Source: Fusarium oxysporum f. sp. lycopersici 4287 (lineage: Eukaryota; Ascomycota; Sordariomycetes; Hypocreales; Nectriaceae). From it: a stretch of 64,000 nt of DNA. Made by a program: the position numbers and the translations under genes. The DNA lies in NCBI RefSeq assembly GCF_000149955.1, contig NC_030996.1:513467-577466 (forward strand), given 5' to 3'. Each line of letters starts with the position of its first letter. Position 1 is the stretch's first letter. Shown piece after piece: positions 43,826 through 55,995 of the stretch. The notes beneath the pieces are model-generated. The model did not search any database and was not told the DNA's origin. It was given only the letters and a program-made list of their open reading frames with translations.

Positions 43826-45565
43826 CACTCAGAACCTCTCGGCAAACTCTTGGCGCCATTTCTGATCCCATTAGGTTTCCATAGCATCTTAAGTAGTCTG
43901 AGAGCAATCTATCAATGTTTTTTTGGGCATCACACCATGTAATACGGCTGTATTGAAGTATTACGTTATTTTGCAGCGTCGCACTCGCACTCGCACTAAC
44001 CACCGCATTCGCTTGTCAGAAGATAAGCAATGCATAAAGATCTGATCATTCTCAACGTTATTTGACCACCAATTGCTAAGCAAGAATCTTGATTTGATCA
44101 TCTCCCTCATGAACAGCTTCGCTTTTGGGACATTCACTCCTGCGAGGAGTGCGTTCTGGGTAAGGCTTTTATGCATAATCGTTAGGTCTAGATTCCCGGG
44201 GCATAATTAAGCAGTGATAAGCTAAAATCTGATACAGGAGTCTTACTGCTTGATAATGATCTTAGAATGTCTCACTGACACAGTCATAAGTACATATGTT
44301 GTGTTGAGGCTTGTCTAAGCACTGGTGATTTTACCCGGATCGTGCTTACGTTGGCAGACTCTTTATCGACACTATATCGGATTTCTTATAAATGGACGGC
44401 TGACTATTTCAATGTTGTTATATGACCGGCTGTTTCGAAAACAAGTAAAAGTAGGCTCTACATTCAACGTTATCGACATATGGCTTCAGATTTATTGGGC
44501 AGTTATCTGGACGGGGAGCCAATACACGACCAGAACGAAGAGGTGGATCGCTTGTAGATCCTGACATAGCAGTCCAGTACATTAGAGTAAGAAATTTGAT
44601 TTGAGAACCCTTAGCTGATTTATTGCTAGTACCATTCTTCCCAAAGTCGGAATGTTAGAAACGTTTGTTTGTTTGTTTGTTTGTTTGTATATTTTTCGTC
44701 TGGGTGGCTGTAACGAAGCCAGATCTCCTACTGGAGCAAAAGACGTGCTGAGCTAGCTAGGTACAGGGAAACCCCGCTTCCTTCACCATCCAGCATACCA
44801 ATGGCACAAAAGGTGCTGTATTTCTCAAGCCCGTCACCCGTCAGCGGGTTCGGGGGCAATCTATTGTCGAACTTTTTCCACCGACCAGAATTCTCTCGCG
44901 CATCACTACATCTGCCGACGCAGTCCACAATCTCCAGTAACCAAGTTGTAGCTCGTAGTCGACTGTCGCGGCGGCAGGGAAAAACCTCGGGAAGGAATCA
45001 GAGGCCGACGGTGCGGCTTGCCTTCAAAGGAGAAAAACCCATCGCAATCGGCGTCGTTGATCGGGAGGATGTCGCTACCGATGCCATGGGCATCGTCCTC
45101 CGATATCTAAGGCGTTCTGGTTCTGAGGTGCCGCCATTAGATCCGACAAAGGTGTTGTCAGAGAAGGCGAACTCTCCAAAATTCCTTCTCTGAAAACTGC
45201 TGTTAGGGAGCCGATAGCATCCCCGCAGTTTTGTGTGGTCGCGTGGCCTGCAGAAAATCCCGCTCCTAACACGGCACTAACAGTGCGTGCCAAGAAAGAA
45301 TTTTTACAGGGGAGAGTTGAATGTTAGAAACGCAGCGAAAGATCAGGAACTGCAGGGTAGACGAGACTTCAAAATGGCCAAATCAGAACGCAGGATCCGA
45401 TGAGTCAGCTGCAACACGTACTGTTCTGACATCATCATCACGCTCAAACAGGGTCAACCGATTGATCTGAAACTTGGAAGTTGGAAGTGGACAAGAATAT
45501 ATCAGGTTATTCACGTCCTCTAACCTCTCATATTCTGCAAATTCTTATATTAAATAATTACCAAT
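43826..45565. other. Intergenic, no supportable gene
   Basis: 1.7 kb. A plus ORF of 130 codons (44801-45193) lacks recognised domains and conserved-looking composition. It includes a (gttt)6 microsatellite. Confidence 0.4.
44663..44686 (+). repeat. (GTTT)6 microsatellite
   Basis: Six perfect gttt units in non-coding sequence. Confidence 0.95.
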
Positions 45566-47003
45566 ATGAACATCAACATTCCAAATCTCATCAAATCCGC
45601 CGTCCCCGAGGCTGAGGGGCGCAACGTCCAGATCATCTCAGACAACAGGACCAATCACAGGGACCAAAACTTTCTCTCGGGCGATTTCCCGCGCAATCCT
45701 CCAAAACTTTACATAACCGGCGAAAATGACGATTTTGATGAGGTCACTCTGGCTGAATGGAGGGATGAGGGTTTTGATGTTGAGTATATCTCGATGGAGA
45801 GCTGCGGTGATGGGTATCTGAAGAAGATCAAGTCGTTGAGCAGGGAGAACTTGGGTCCTTGTGAGAAGTTTGGAATTGTCGGTAGGTAAACATGTCACTG
45901 AGATTGTTGGAAGAGTGCTAACGAAAGGTAGCATACGATGACGCAGCAGCTATTTGTCTCGAGCACTTTCACATTCTCGACAACAACCCCGAATTCAAGC
46001 TCGGCCTTCTCATTGCCTACTACCCAACTCGCATCCCAGACACCAACGGAAGATTTCCCAGCAGCATCAGCGCCCTTGTGCATCTAGCAGCAGGCGAAGA
46101 AGTTGGTGTCGTCAAGCAATCTCAAATGGTTGGCATCCAAGGCAAGAAACGCGTGAGACGCACCAGAATTCAGAGTGGTATGGGCACTGGCGGGAAACTC
46201 GACCTCGCGTACCCCAGTTATACATATGAAGCTGAGCCTGGCTTCGCTGAGCATGATCTGGATGAGTACGATGGTGTTTCGGCGGAGCTGGCCTGGAGTC
46301 GAAGCTTGGCTGCGGCCAGGAAGGTGTTTGGTATCAACCCCGATCTAGAGCTTGTTCTAGAGCATAATTTGCAGAGTAAGTCTCGGTCACTTCGCGATTG
46401 GTGGCCTTTGAACAAAACTGACTTTCAACAGGCAAATTCTTCTCGAAGAACCTCGGTCAAGCATTGTCAACTTTCACCACGCACAAGACCCCTCATGTCA
46501 CTTACATGCCGACTCTAACAGGTGCAACTGGCGCAGCTGAACTGAAGCGCTTCTATTCCGAGTCGTTCACAACTCCACCGTCACTAAAGATCACACTCTT
46601 ATCGCGCAGCATCGGAGTAGATCGCGTTGTCGACGAAATGCATGTCCAGTTCAAACATACTGAGCCAGTCCAATGGATGCTGCCGGGCGTACCACCTACC
46701 AACAAGAAGATCGAGATACTTATGGTGAGCATCGTCGCAATCAGAGGAGGAAGACTGTATCAGGAACATGTGTACTGGGATCAAGCTAGCGTGTTAGTCC
46801 AAGTAGGACTTCTCGATCCCAAACTGCTACCGCAGTCGGCGAAAGATCTTGGTGTTGAGAAGCTTCCTGTAGTAGGGCGACAAGCGGCGAGGAGAGTGAG
46901 GAAGAATAGGGATGCAAGCGATGACGAAGGAGAGGCTGATAATGAACTAATTCCGGGGTGGAATAAGCAGGAGGGAGAGAGCAGCAAGAATGACCAAAAG
47001 TAG
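45566..47003 (+). CDS. Dienelactone hydrolase-like / SnoaL-like two-domain protein
   Basis: 443 residues in three exons (45566-45881, 45932-46375, 46432-47003; 1332 nt). The N-terminal half resembles the dienelactone hydrolase (carboxymethylenebutenolidase) alpha/beta fold, with KLYITGENDDFDEVTL, LGLLIAYYP and the C-terminal PDLELVLEHNLQ. The C-terminal half (FTTPPSLKITLLSRSIGVDRVVDEMHVQF...) is a SnoaL/NTF2-like domain. This combination is known from fungal genomes. At the position of the hydrolase nucleophile elbow (usually GxCxG) it reads GIVAYDDAA, with no Cys or Ser, so hydrolase activity may be lost. No signal peptide, hence intracellular. An acidic tail (DASDDEGEADNE) ends the protein. 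Confidence 0.75.
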
Positions 47004-47545
47004 TGTGTAGATTATGACCATGCATCAAGTCTTTAATAACCATCCGAAAGAATAGTCCATGGGTCTGGGTCGTCTATGATACGGTACTGTGTGATAAAGT
47101 CATCACTGGGCTTTGTCCAGTCCAGCCTATCTTTCTTTCTCTGCACCAGGGATTGCCCATTATCCCTCCTACTTCTGGAGCCATCCCAGGCGAAGGGACC
47201 CTAGTGCGCAAATTTGCCATTGTTAAATTCGGTTCCTCGCTTGTTGATATCTTTGGCCTACTCCATATAGTTGAACCCCTCAAGATTAAGGTTCTCTTTG
47301 CCCTATTCTTCTGATACATTGGTGCCGCTGATAACGTTGCAAAGTTGCGTTTGATTGCGAGTATCCTAGCAACTATGAATAAAAACGCTGAGCTTAGGAT
47401 AAAGTAACCCTCTGAGGCTACGTGTAATGTTTGAAGGCTCGCAAGCTATGTGAACATCCAGCGAAGGAACCAGGATGAAGTAGAAGTTGGTGCCTTTGGC
47501 TTTGAAATGATGATAGGTATGTATAAGGGATGTGCTTGGATAGGG
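47004..47545. other. Intergenic, no gene seen
   Basis: Convergent space. The short minus ORF at 47074-47319 is unsupported. Confidence 0.4.
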
Positions 47546-47932
47546 TCAAGAATCCACTAAAGAGAAGCAGGACGAATGTGGTCCTGACTGTAACAGCTGT
47601 GTAGCTTTGGCGACGAGTTCTGTAAGGTCAGAGATTTCCCAGTCCTGATGAATTGACACGAAGGAGTCAGCAGTGCTATTGGCCGGCCATGTAAAGTGGA
47701 TGACACATACCGGGCGTACCCTCGCGGCGCCATAGAAGATAAGTGCAGGTATCCCCACAAGGCAACATGGAATATCAGATGCCTCAAGAATTCGAGTAAC
47801 CGCAAGAGTGTCGTCAGTACCACGACCACCATTGGAATCTCTCTTTTCATACTGTGACTCTGATGGAGCCTTGAAAGAGGGGGGTTAGTATAATTTTACC
47901 ACTAGTTGGAAACATGATCTCGTTCCAGCCAT
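47546..47932 (-). CDS. Short nucleotidyltransferase-like protein or fragment
   Basis: 96 residues in three exons (47900-47932, 47711-47869, 47546-47644; 291 nt) with GTAAAA and GTATGT donors and an ACTAAC branch site. The core TRILEASDIPCCLVGIPALIFYGAARVRPDWEI resembles the start of a large fungal family with a nucleotidyltransferase-like fold, which normally continues after D-W-E for a further 100-200 residues. Here it stops soon after (SGPHSSCFSLVDS). It may be a natural short version or a truncated gene remnant. No catalytic activity should be assumed. Confidence 0.5.
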
Positions 47933-48844
47933 AACCCGAGATTTGAATTGTTGTAGTAACGCACTAGTCAAAGGTTGACACAGCGTCTCATAGCTGATCA
48001 AGAAAGTCAGATCCGTGATATCTGGCGGTCAACTCGGGCAGAATCTTATCAGACAAGCTCACAAATGGCTACTGTCAATGGATCCAGTTTTGTTAAGCAG
48101 GTGAGCCTCCCAGCGGTAAAGAATAGATCTGTCACTGCAATAGGTCGTTGAGTCGGCCGAATCCAACCCCTGATGGTACTGTAGTCACACCTTAAAAAGT
48201 TGGCCGATGGTGATTCTAGGGCCATGTCTCATCGGCTTAGAATGCCGTTCCGTTGGCTTACGCTGGAAGAGCAACATGGGCAAACGACATCCGAATATTT
48301 TCATAGAATCTTTAAGAAATTGAGCAACTAGCAGTCTCATTGTTTATTTGCTATACATAATGATGTTTAAACACAAAGATGTTATATATAAACTTGTTTC
48401 TAAGCTTAAGCCAAGTCTCTTGCCCCATAGTTGTCGTGATGACTTTTTCAAAACGATCACGACATTGGATCCGCATATTGCCAATCGATGTCGCAAGCAA
48501 CAAAGTCAATGGCGATGGACCCTGATGTAACGATTCTTTAAAATTCCTGCATTTCCTCGGAAGATCGACCAATTTTCGTCGGAAGCATGTCTCCTGTTGA
48601 CTAGTATAGGTAGTTTTTGCATTGATATTACTCGCATAGAACCACTTGGTTATCGAAGCGATGGTGCACGTTGATCTCGCAATGGCCGACCCCCAATTTA
48701 TTATTTGGGGCTTATATCTGGCAGGGTTGCTTTGCGCATTGGCAGTTGTTTAAGTAGCAGTGATGTGACCATATCTTTTGCGATTTGTAGTGTTTGTGCG
48801 TGCTGCATCATCCAAAGACTTGTTCAAGTTGGAAAGACTGCACT
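47933..48844. other. Intergenic, divergent
   Basis: Promoter space for the short nucleotidyltransferase-like gene and the permease. No other gene recognised. Confidence 0.4.
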
Positions 48845-51376
48845 ATGTCGCCTCATCAGCCTACCGTCGTCCCTTCGTCGGGAGTATCAGACTCTCCATC
48901 CGACACTGGAAGTTTGAAGGGCAAAAACAAGGCTGAAAACGATGGATATCCCAGCGACTCAGTGCCTCCAACCGCACCAGCCCTGGCTGCTCAGCAGGGG
49001 CAGCGTATGGAAGCGGCAATGGGAGATGCGATCCTACGATTTCTGCGAATAAGAAAACCTAGAAGGAATGACATCTATGATCTCGATGCGGTACGGACGA
49101 GTGACAATTTTTATGGAGAGGGTTACTGACTTGAAGAAAGGTCGCGACGCAGCCTAGTATCTGGGACTCACCCGACATCGAGCGATACAAAGAATTGTAT
49201 ATCCACCCGCAGTGGGAGAACTGGTCAGCCTTTGATCCCAACTTCCGTTGGACGTGGCGTGAAGAGAATGCTGTTCGCCACAAAGTTGACTGGAAGATCA
49301 TGGTGGGAGCAAAACCAGTTTTGAAGTGGTATCGGAGACTAACCTTTGTAGGTTTGGATGTGTATCATGTTTGCAGCGTTGAACATTGATAGGAATAATA
49401 TCCAAAACGCTGTATCGGATAACATGCTTGATGATTTGGGCATTACACACGCCGACTACGTGAGTTCCTTTCAACAGATGGGAGACGCAACGCTGACGGT
49501 GGCAGAATATTGGACAAACCATTTCTCGAGTTGGCTTCCTTGTTGCTGAGTTACCTTCACAGCTGATCTCGAAGCGGTAAGTTTGTCAAATACTCTTGCT
49601 AGTCGTGTTGCTAAATTTGTAACCAGAATTGGACCCGATATGTGGATTCCTATCCAGCTTTGTATCTTCAGCCTGATATCCGCGATGCAGTTCTTCCTGA
49701 AGGGCCGCGCATCATTTCTTGCTACACGATACTTGATGTAAGTTTCCTGAAGCTCTAATGGTGACAAACTGCTCACTACTCAGTGCTACATTCCAAGGAG
49801 GCTTCATTCCGTAAGTGCATATCTCTGACCTGAGCTTCTGCATCAGACTAACGGGTCGTAGGGACACTATCTTGTATCTTAGTTACTGGTATACTGGCAC
49901 AAGGGTATGTTGACTCGTCTGGAGACACGCACGCGATACTAAAAGTCTTTCCAGCTCCCAATCCGACTAGCGTGGTTTTGGATGTCTTCGCAACTTGGTA
50001 GGTGACTAGATCCATACTGTCTTTGGAATCCACTGGCTGACATTGTATAGTCGATATTGGAGTTGGTTTCGCTGCCGTCGGTATGCTCTCCATGCGTGGA
50101 ATGCTTGGATATGAAGGTTGGAGATGGCTCTTCCTCATCGAAGGAGCGTTCACCTGTACGTTGAGATCCCGTCCATGAGAATCGCTATGCTAACGGAATC
50201 GCAGTCCTGATCGGCGTTGCATCCTTCTTCCTGATGCCTCAATCACCAGCTAGAACGAAGAGTTGGTGGAACCCAAAGGGATACTTCACCGAGCATGAAC
50301 AGAAGATCATTGTCAATTCTGGTGAGCCGCTCCTTGACCTGCGTCAACATTTAATGCTGATGATGCGCAGTTATCCGTGACGACCCACAGAAGGGGGGCA
50401 TGTACAATCGACAAGGTCTATCCGTCCGTCAAATCTGGGAATGCACCAAAGACTACGATATGTGGCCGCTTTACGCCCTCGGTCTTCTCTTCGGTCTGCC
50501 AAAGTACCCTGTCAACCAATACCTCACTTTATCCTTCCGTGGACTGGGCTTCAACGTCATCGAGACCAACCTTCTGTCCATTCCATATATCGTCGGATCC
50601 TGCATCACAATGCTTGCCATCACAGCGTTCAGTGAGCTCGTTAACAACCGAAGTTTCGTATCAATGGCGGAGGATGCTTGGTTGCTCCCATGCTTCGTGG
50701 CACTGATTGCGTTGCCTGACCCGATCGGCCCTTGGGCCTATTTTGCCATCTCGACCGTGCTCCTGTCTTTTCCATAGTGAGTATCCTTTCCACCGACAGC
50801 AAAAGGCTTGCTAACAGCACCCAGTACTCATCCCATCCAAGTCGCATGGACGAGCAGGAATGCGGGGTCCGTGCAGAACAGAACAGTTTCAGCATCGTAA
50901 GGTTTCTCACTTCCCTACTAATTATTGTTCTGACAATGTATAGACTCTACAATATGTGGGTTCAAGTCAGTGGAATGATCGGAGCAAACAGTAAGTTCAC
51001 ATGGCACCGTGTGAGCTGAGTCACTGACATGTCGTAGTCTATCAGCCAAGCGACTCGCCACGATACTTCAAAGCCAATACAGGTCTACTCGTCATTTGTG
51101 TATGGATGTGTGTAAGTATCGATCATCGCCTTTGTAAATTATGAAGCCAGACTCACACCTTCACAGCTCGTTCAATATCCCGGGACATTCTTTTATTACA
51201 GGTGGAGGAACAACCAGAAGGCCAAGAAATGGGACGCCATGACCCCAGAGGAGCAGCATATTTACAGGACTACCACAACCGATAAGGGCAACAAGCGGTG
51301 AGTTTCCGTTCGGCAGCGGCGAAAATGTTATAACTTGCTGATTTACATGCAGACTCGACTTTCGTTTCGCGACTTA
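48845..51376 (+). CDS. MFS anion:cation symporter (Dal5/allantoate permease type)
   Basis: 595 residues in 16 exons (48845-49090, 49141-49302, 49352-49459, 49506-49576, 49627-49737, 49784-49810, 49862-49904, 49955-49997, 50051-50156, 50205-50321, 50371-50776, 50825-50896, 50944-50990, 51038-51111, 51167-51297, 51353-51376; 1788 nt). A long cytosolic N-terminus precedes twelve hydrophobic segments. MFAALNIDRNNIQNAVSDNML, SRVGFLVAELPSQLISKRIGP, YWYTGTRLPIRLAWFW and EGWRWLFLIEGAFT are hallmarks of the Dal5/Tna1/Vht1 group, which imports organic anions such as allantoate, nicotinate, vitamins or carboxylates. The ligase 735 bp downstream on the same strand could use the imported acid (inference). 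Confidence 0.88.
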
Positions 51377-52110
51377 GTCTTGGCAGTCGAGGCAGAAGGT
51401 CTTAGGTGAATGAGGACGCGTAGATGGCTCCCAAGTCGCGGTGACAGCCCATATCTAGAAGGATGAGCGATTGACAAGAGTGAGATTGCTTGTATTACAT
51501 GTCACTGGCCTTCAATTAATCCTTGATCAAGCCTGAGTCAGCGTGGTACACACTTATCAATTCATTACCACTTTGAGCCGTGAACCTTCTTGTCCAACCA
51601 CTCAGAACCAAATCCTTCAGATTGACTTTCCTACCATGTTACATCAATTGAAAACACCGAAACTCAAACATTCACCGAATCACCAAAGCCTCACTTCCAT
51701 CTCGCAAACCTAACCCTCCTCACTCAACCTCCCCCACCTTTTTCGGATCAGGGAACCCGCCGCCGTTTCCAAGCTATCTCTCAATCCGTCCACCAGATCG
51801 TGCCTCGGCTTTTTTTCTCGACTGCTCGATCGTCGCAAGCGAGCCGAGGGTCGAAACGCGGGGTTGCAGTGCCAAAAGGAGGAAAGATTGGTTGCTACCC
51901 CACACGGGTTTGCCATGGGAATTCACCGTTTGGTGGTCGAAATGGCTTGGTCTACCCCGGATTTGCTGTTCAGCTTGATGCAGGCTGGGGAAATGTGTTA
52001 AATAGCTCGTAATCGATCTGTAATTCTCCTCTTTACATGCCTGATCTCCCTTGAATGACTGTGAAATCTGTTTGCTCCGTTCTCAAGTTTGTCTGATATC
52101 TCTATTCAAT
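51377..52110. other. Intergenic, promoter of the ligase
   Basis: No gene recognised. ORFs at 51710-52012 on both strands are unsupported. Confidence 0.4.
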
Positions 52111-53889
52111 ATGGCTCTTCATTCACGATGGTCTAAACCCATTCCAAAATGCTCCCTGCAGCAATGGGTCTTTGGTTCAGCCTGCGGGCCCATGGAAGAG
52201 GGCGATAAGCCCATCCTCATCGACGCAGACCGTCCAGACACGCACTTCCTCACAAAGGAGCAATTCCGACTTCTCTCCAAACAAGTTGCCCTCGGTCTCA
52301 CGAAAGCCGGTCTGCAGCCAGGAAACAGAGTGCTTATGTTTTCCTCCAACAACATCTACTTCCCATGCGTCTTTCTCGGTATTTTGATGAGCGGTGCTAT
52401 GTTCACCGGCGCCAATCCCGCCTTCACACCACGAGAGCTTGCGTATCAACTCAAAAACTCTGAGAGCACGCATATGTTTGTTGTTGCAAACCAACTACCT
52501 ACCGCTTTAGAGGCTGCTGAGACGGTCGGCCTTCCAAAGGAGAACATCTTTGTTATCGATCCGTCTGTGCTCCCGCCTGTTGGAACAACACCGATTGCAC
52601 CCTCGATTACGAAAGATGGTCTTCGCATGTGGACTGATCTTGTAGCCGATAACCAAGCACAAGCTAAGAACTGGAAATGGACCGAACCCGCAGACCCAGA
52701 GACAGCGGGCTGCTGCCTCAACTACAGCAGCGGCACGACCGGTGTTCCTAAAGGCGTCGAGATTAGTCACACCTCATACGTTGCCAACGGCTTAGGTGTT
52801 GTCCTCATTTCAGACCTAGAGCCTGATCCCGAGCTCCAAAAGCGCACCAAGGGCCTCGCCTTTCTCCCCATGTACCATGCATACGCGCAAACATACTTCA
52901 TCTCCATCTATCCCCATCTAAACATCCCTGCATATGTTATGCCGGCCTTTGACTTTGAGAAGATGCTACAGCACATTCAGCGCTTCCGCATCACAAGCCT
53001 TCTCTGCGTCCCTCCCATTCTGGTGTACCTATCAAAGCACCCGCTCGTCAAGAAGTATGACATCAGCAGTGTCGAGCGCGTCGGATCTGGCGCTGCACCT
53101 TTGAGTAAAGAAGTTGCCACGAGTGTTGAGAGACTGTGGGCTAATGGAAGCGTCAACGTGAAACAAGGTTGGGGTATGACAGAGGTTACCTGCACCAGTA
53201 TGACTTGGGACCCCCGGGTTGTGTGCGATCCTTCTGCGGTGGGAGAATTAGCGCCGAACTATTCGGCAAGGCTCATGCATTTGGACGGAAAGACGCCAGT
53301 GACGAAGCCCGGTGAGCGAGGTGAGCTTTGGGTCACGGGACCTACGTTGATGAAGGGATATTGGAAGAACCCCAGTGCTACAGCTTCGACGATTCATGTT
53401 GATGAGAATGGTACGAGGTGGCTGAAGACAGGCGACATCGCATTCGTCGAGTCCTTCCAACCCGGAGCTATCTTCCATATCGTTGATCGAATCAAGGAGT
53501 TGATCAAAGTCAAGGGCAATCAAGTGGCACCAGCAGAACTGGAAGCCGTGCTCTTAGATCATCCCGAGATTGCAGACGCTGCAGTCGTTGGTGTACCATA
53601 TGAGGGCGATGAGGTCCCTCGCGCATACCTCGTCAAGGTCGCTGGATCACAAATCACCGAGCAGCAGATCATTGATTGGATGGAGGCTAGAGTTGCCAAG
53701 TATAAGCGGCTCAAGGGCGGTGTGTCTTTCGTGGATATGATTCCCAAGAACCCGGTAAGTGATACCTACGAGCTTTGTGCCATGTCACTAACTTTGTGCC
53801 TTTAGTCCGGGAAGATCTTGAGACGGGAGCTGAGGGAGAAGGCGAAGGAGGAGTTGGATCCTAACAGAGCACCCTCATCACGGCTCTAA
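52111..53889 (+). CDS. 4-coumarate-CoA ligase-like acyl-CoA synthetase, peroxisomal
   Basis: 575 residues in two exons (52111-53754, 53806-53889; 1728 nt). ANL-superfamily motifs appear in order: AMP-binding P-loop YSSGTTGVPKG, FLPMYHAYA, VGSGAAPL, QGWGMTE, GELWVTGPTLMKGYW, WLKTGDIAF, DRIKELIKVKGNQVAPAELE and, only after splicing, the catalytic-lysine end PKNPSGKILRREL. The C-terminal tripeptide SRL is a PTS1 signal, so it should act in peroxisomes, activating an aromatic or medium-chain carboxylic acid to its CoA thioester, for beta-oxidation or a biosynthetic step. I start at ATG 52111 (MALHSRWSKPIP); the longer upstream frame lacks family sequence. It follows the permease on the same strand. 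Confidence 0.92.
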
Positions 53890-54372
53890 ACAGAAATCAT
53901 GTCTTGGCTCCAGTGAGTTGCGGAATAGAAATGAATGGATCAAGACAGAAGTTGGCGAAGCATGAGAGCATTGTACCGTATTAGCGTAAATATATTCGTA
54001 TTGTATGGTACTTGTACAGGAGCATACCAGCTACTCACTGCTAAAACTATCATTGTGGTCGAAAGTAATTCGGGCAGGTACTATTATGCCAACCTTGGCC
54101 TTGCATCCTGACTAACAAACATTCCTCCCTCTGAAATCTCGTCCGCTATTGCGATGCGGACAAAAAGCTCAATCATACCAAAACCAGAGATGACGAGACC
54201 AATGCTCCAGGCCAATGCCATTGATGCGAAACTGAACATATCCTTGCCAACAAACGATACAACATGAGTCTTGTGAAGACTATAATCCCAGCGGTATCCC
54301 ATTCCTTACCCCTTGACACGATATCGAGTTTCGCTCATCACTGGTGAGAAATGGCGCCTGGTAACTCAAAAC
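53890..54372. other. Convergent intergenic
   Basis: Contains a 72-codon minus ORF (54084-54302) with one hydrophobic segment, but nothing to support it as a gene. Confidence 0.4.
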
Positions 54373-55995
54373 TCAGGCCATGGGTACATCTGCCTGCTGG
54401 CCATCCACCTGGGCGAGCTGTCCATGCTGTTCAATCACCGCACGAAGTTCTTGGAGCGACGAACCCTTCTCCTGGAGTAACTTGTCAAGAGTTGCAATGG
54501 CCGAAGGACTAGTTCTGACCAAAAGTTGAAGAAACTCGGTGTACGTGACATACACGCTGAGTCTCTCAGCATTTGTCTTTTTCTCCTCGAGCTGGGGCGT
54601 CTCCTTGTTCATAAACTCCAGAGCAGGGCGCGCAGCCTCTTCTGTCTGATGGCATGTCAACTGAGCCGCACCAAGTTCCGCCTCAGCTTCCTCGAGAGCG
54701 CTGACTTTGGCGGCCAACTGAGTCACCAAGTCTTGCTCCATGGCCTCGAACTTCTCAGCGGAGAATGCCATCCAGAGATCTTTCGAGTCGGCGAGACTTT
54801 TGAGGAGGGTATTGAGCTTCTCGTTATCCGCTCGAAGGTTTTCGACTTTCGCCTCGGCTTGGAGGGAATATTCTTGTGCGATTCGATAAGCCTCGAGGCT
54901 GGGTTGGTGGATCTCCAGCTCGTGGTTTATGTGGTGCTGTTGAAGTTCCACAAAGCCGAGGCGTTGCTCGTGTTGCTTGCGCAGGTCTTGCACATGCATC
55001 TCCAGGTGATGATGAAAAGCGTCAGTCGCCTGGATCAGCGCAGAATGGTCGTCAGACTGTCATCCTATTAGCAAAGCCCTCATTGCAGGTACGGAGTGAG
55101 AGCTTACATTGTGCTGATCAGTCATCATGGGAGGTGGAGGAGCGTTCGGTTGAAGAGGCTGCAGAGATGATGCCGCCTCGTTGCAGACACGTTTGTTGGA
55201 CGGGTTGGCGGACGTCGATGAGATAGAACGGTCTCGCTTATTGGTGAGCGGATAAGGCAATGGTGAGGGTGTTGCAGGAGCCTCTTCGGGTGAAGTGGAC
55301 TCGGCCAGCGCGATGGTGTTTTCGTTGTGATTGGCGGCGACGATACTATCTGCGGTGGCTCCATGCTCAAGGGCGGCATCTGAGAGCTTTCGTGAATTGA
55401 TGGAAGCCAAGATGCTTGTGAGACCTCCTCGACGAGAATGCTCGTAGGCCATAGTATCGTCATCGTCATCCGTCGCTCCAATCTCACGGTCATCCTCACG
55501 CTGAGCAGTAGGCTTTGAAGCACTTCGAGTGAGGTTTGCGCCCTTGGTTGCACCAAAGAACTCCCTGGCAGCCTTGATATCTCCCGCACGAAGTACCTTA
55601 TGCTGACCACCGCGTGGTGGATTGGCTCTCTCATGTAGATGATCCTTGATGGCAGACGCGTCGCAAACCTTGATAGCTTCTTCGAGTAGGTTGGCCAAGT
55701 CTCCCAACAAATTGCGACTCTATTGCTTTGGTGGGAACTCGGCCAACCACTCCCATGGCTTCTGGCCGATGACGGCTTCAATGCGTCGAACGTAGCGTCG
55801 AACAGATTGGATTTCTTTGGGGTTGTGAGTGAAATTCGGCGGCATCACAATCTCCTCGAGGTCAGCGGCCGGGGTTGCGGCTGGAGTGGGAGATGGCTGG
55901 GCTGGCGAGGCTGCTGCCTCTTCAGCGCGAGCCATGACTGCGACGAGGTTGAGAAGTGAGGCAGGGTGCGTAGCAGTGAACAGGATGTCAGTCAT
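54373..55995 (-). pseudogene. Coiled-coil protein gene with an in-frame UAG
   Basis: Two exons (55108-55995, 54373-55056) form one frame of 524 codons, joined by an intron with GTAAGC donor and GATGACAG acceptor. Codon 92 is TAG (55722-55720), between EWLAEFPPKQ and SRNLLGDLANLLEE. Before it: an Ala/Pro-rich region and PPNFTHNPKEIQSVRRYVRRIEAVIG. After it: an acidic low-complexity part (ATDDDDDTMAYE), a basic stretch (NKRDRSISSTSANPSNKRVC, possibly nuclear) and a long coiled coil (EAYRIAQEYSLQAEAKVENLRADNEKLNTLLKSL). No intron with normal signals skips the TAG. Either a nonsense mutation (CAG to TAG is one step), readthrough, or an unseen splice. No domain recognised; function unknown. Confidence 0.55.

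Noticed and set aside
44801..45193. 130-codon plus-strand ORF (MAQKVLYFSS...)
   Set aside because: No domain, signal peptide, intron or promoter feature; cannot be told from chance.
54084..54302. 72-codon minus ORF with one hydrophobic segment
   Set aside because: Too short, with no supporting signal or recognised relative.
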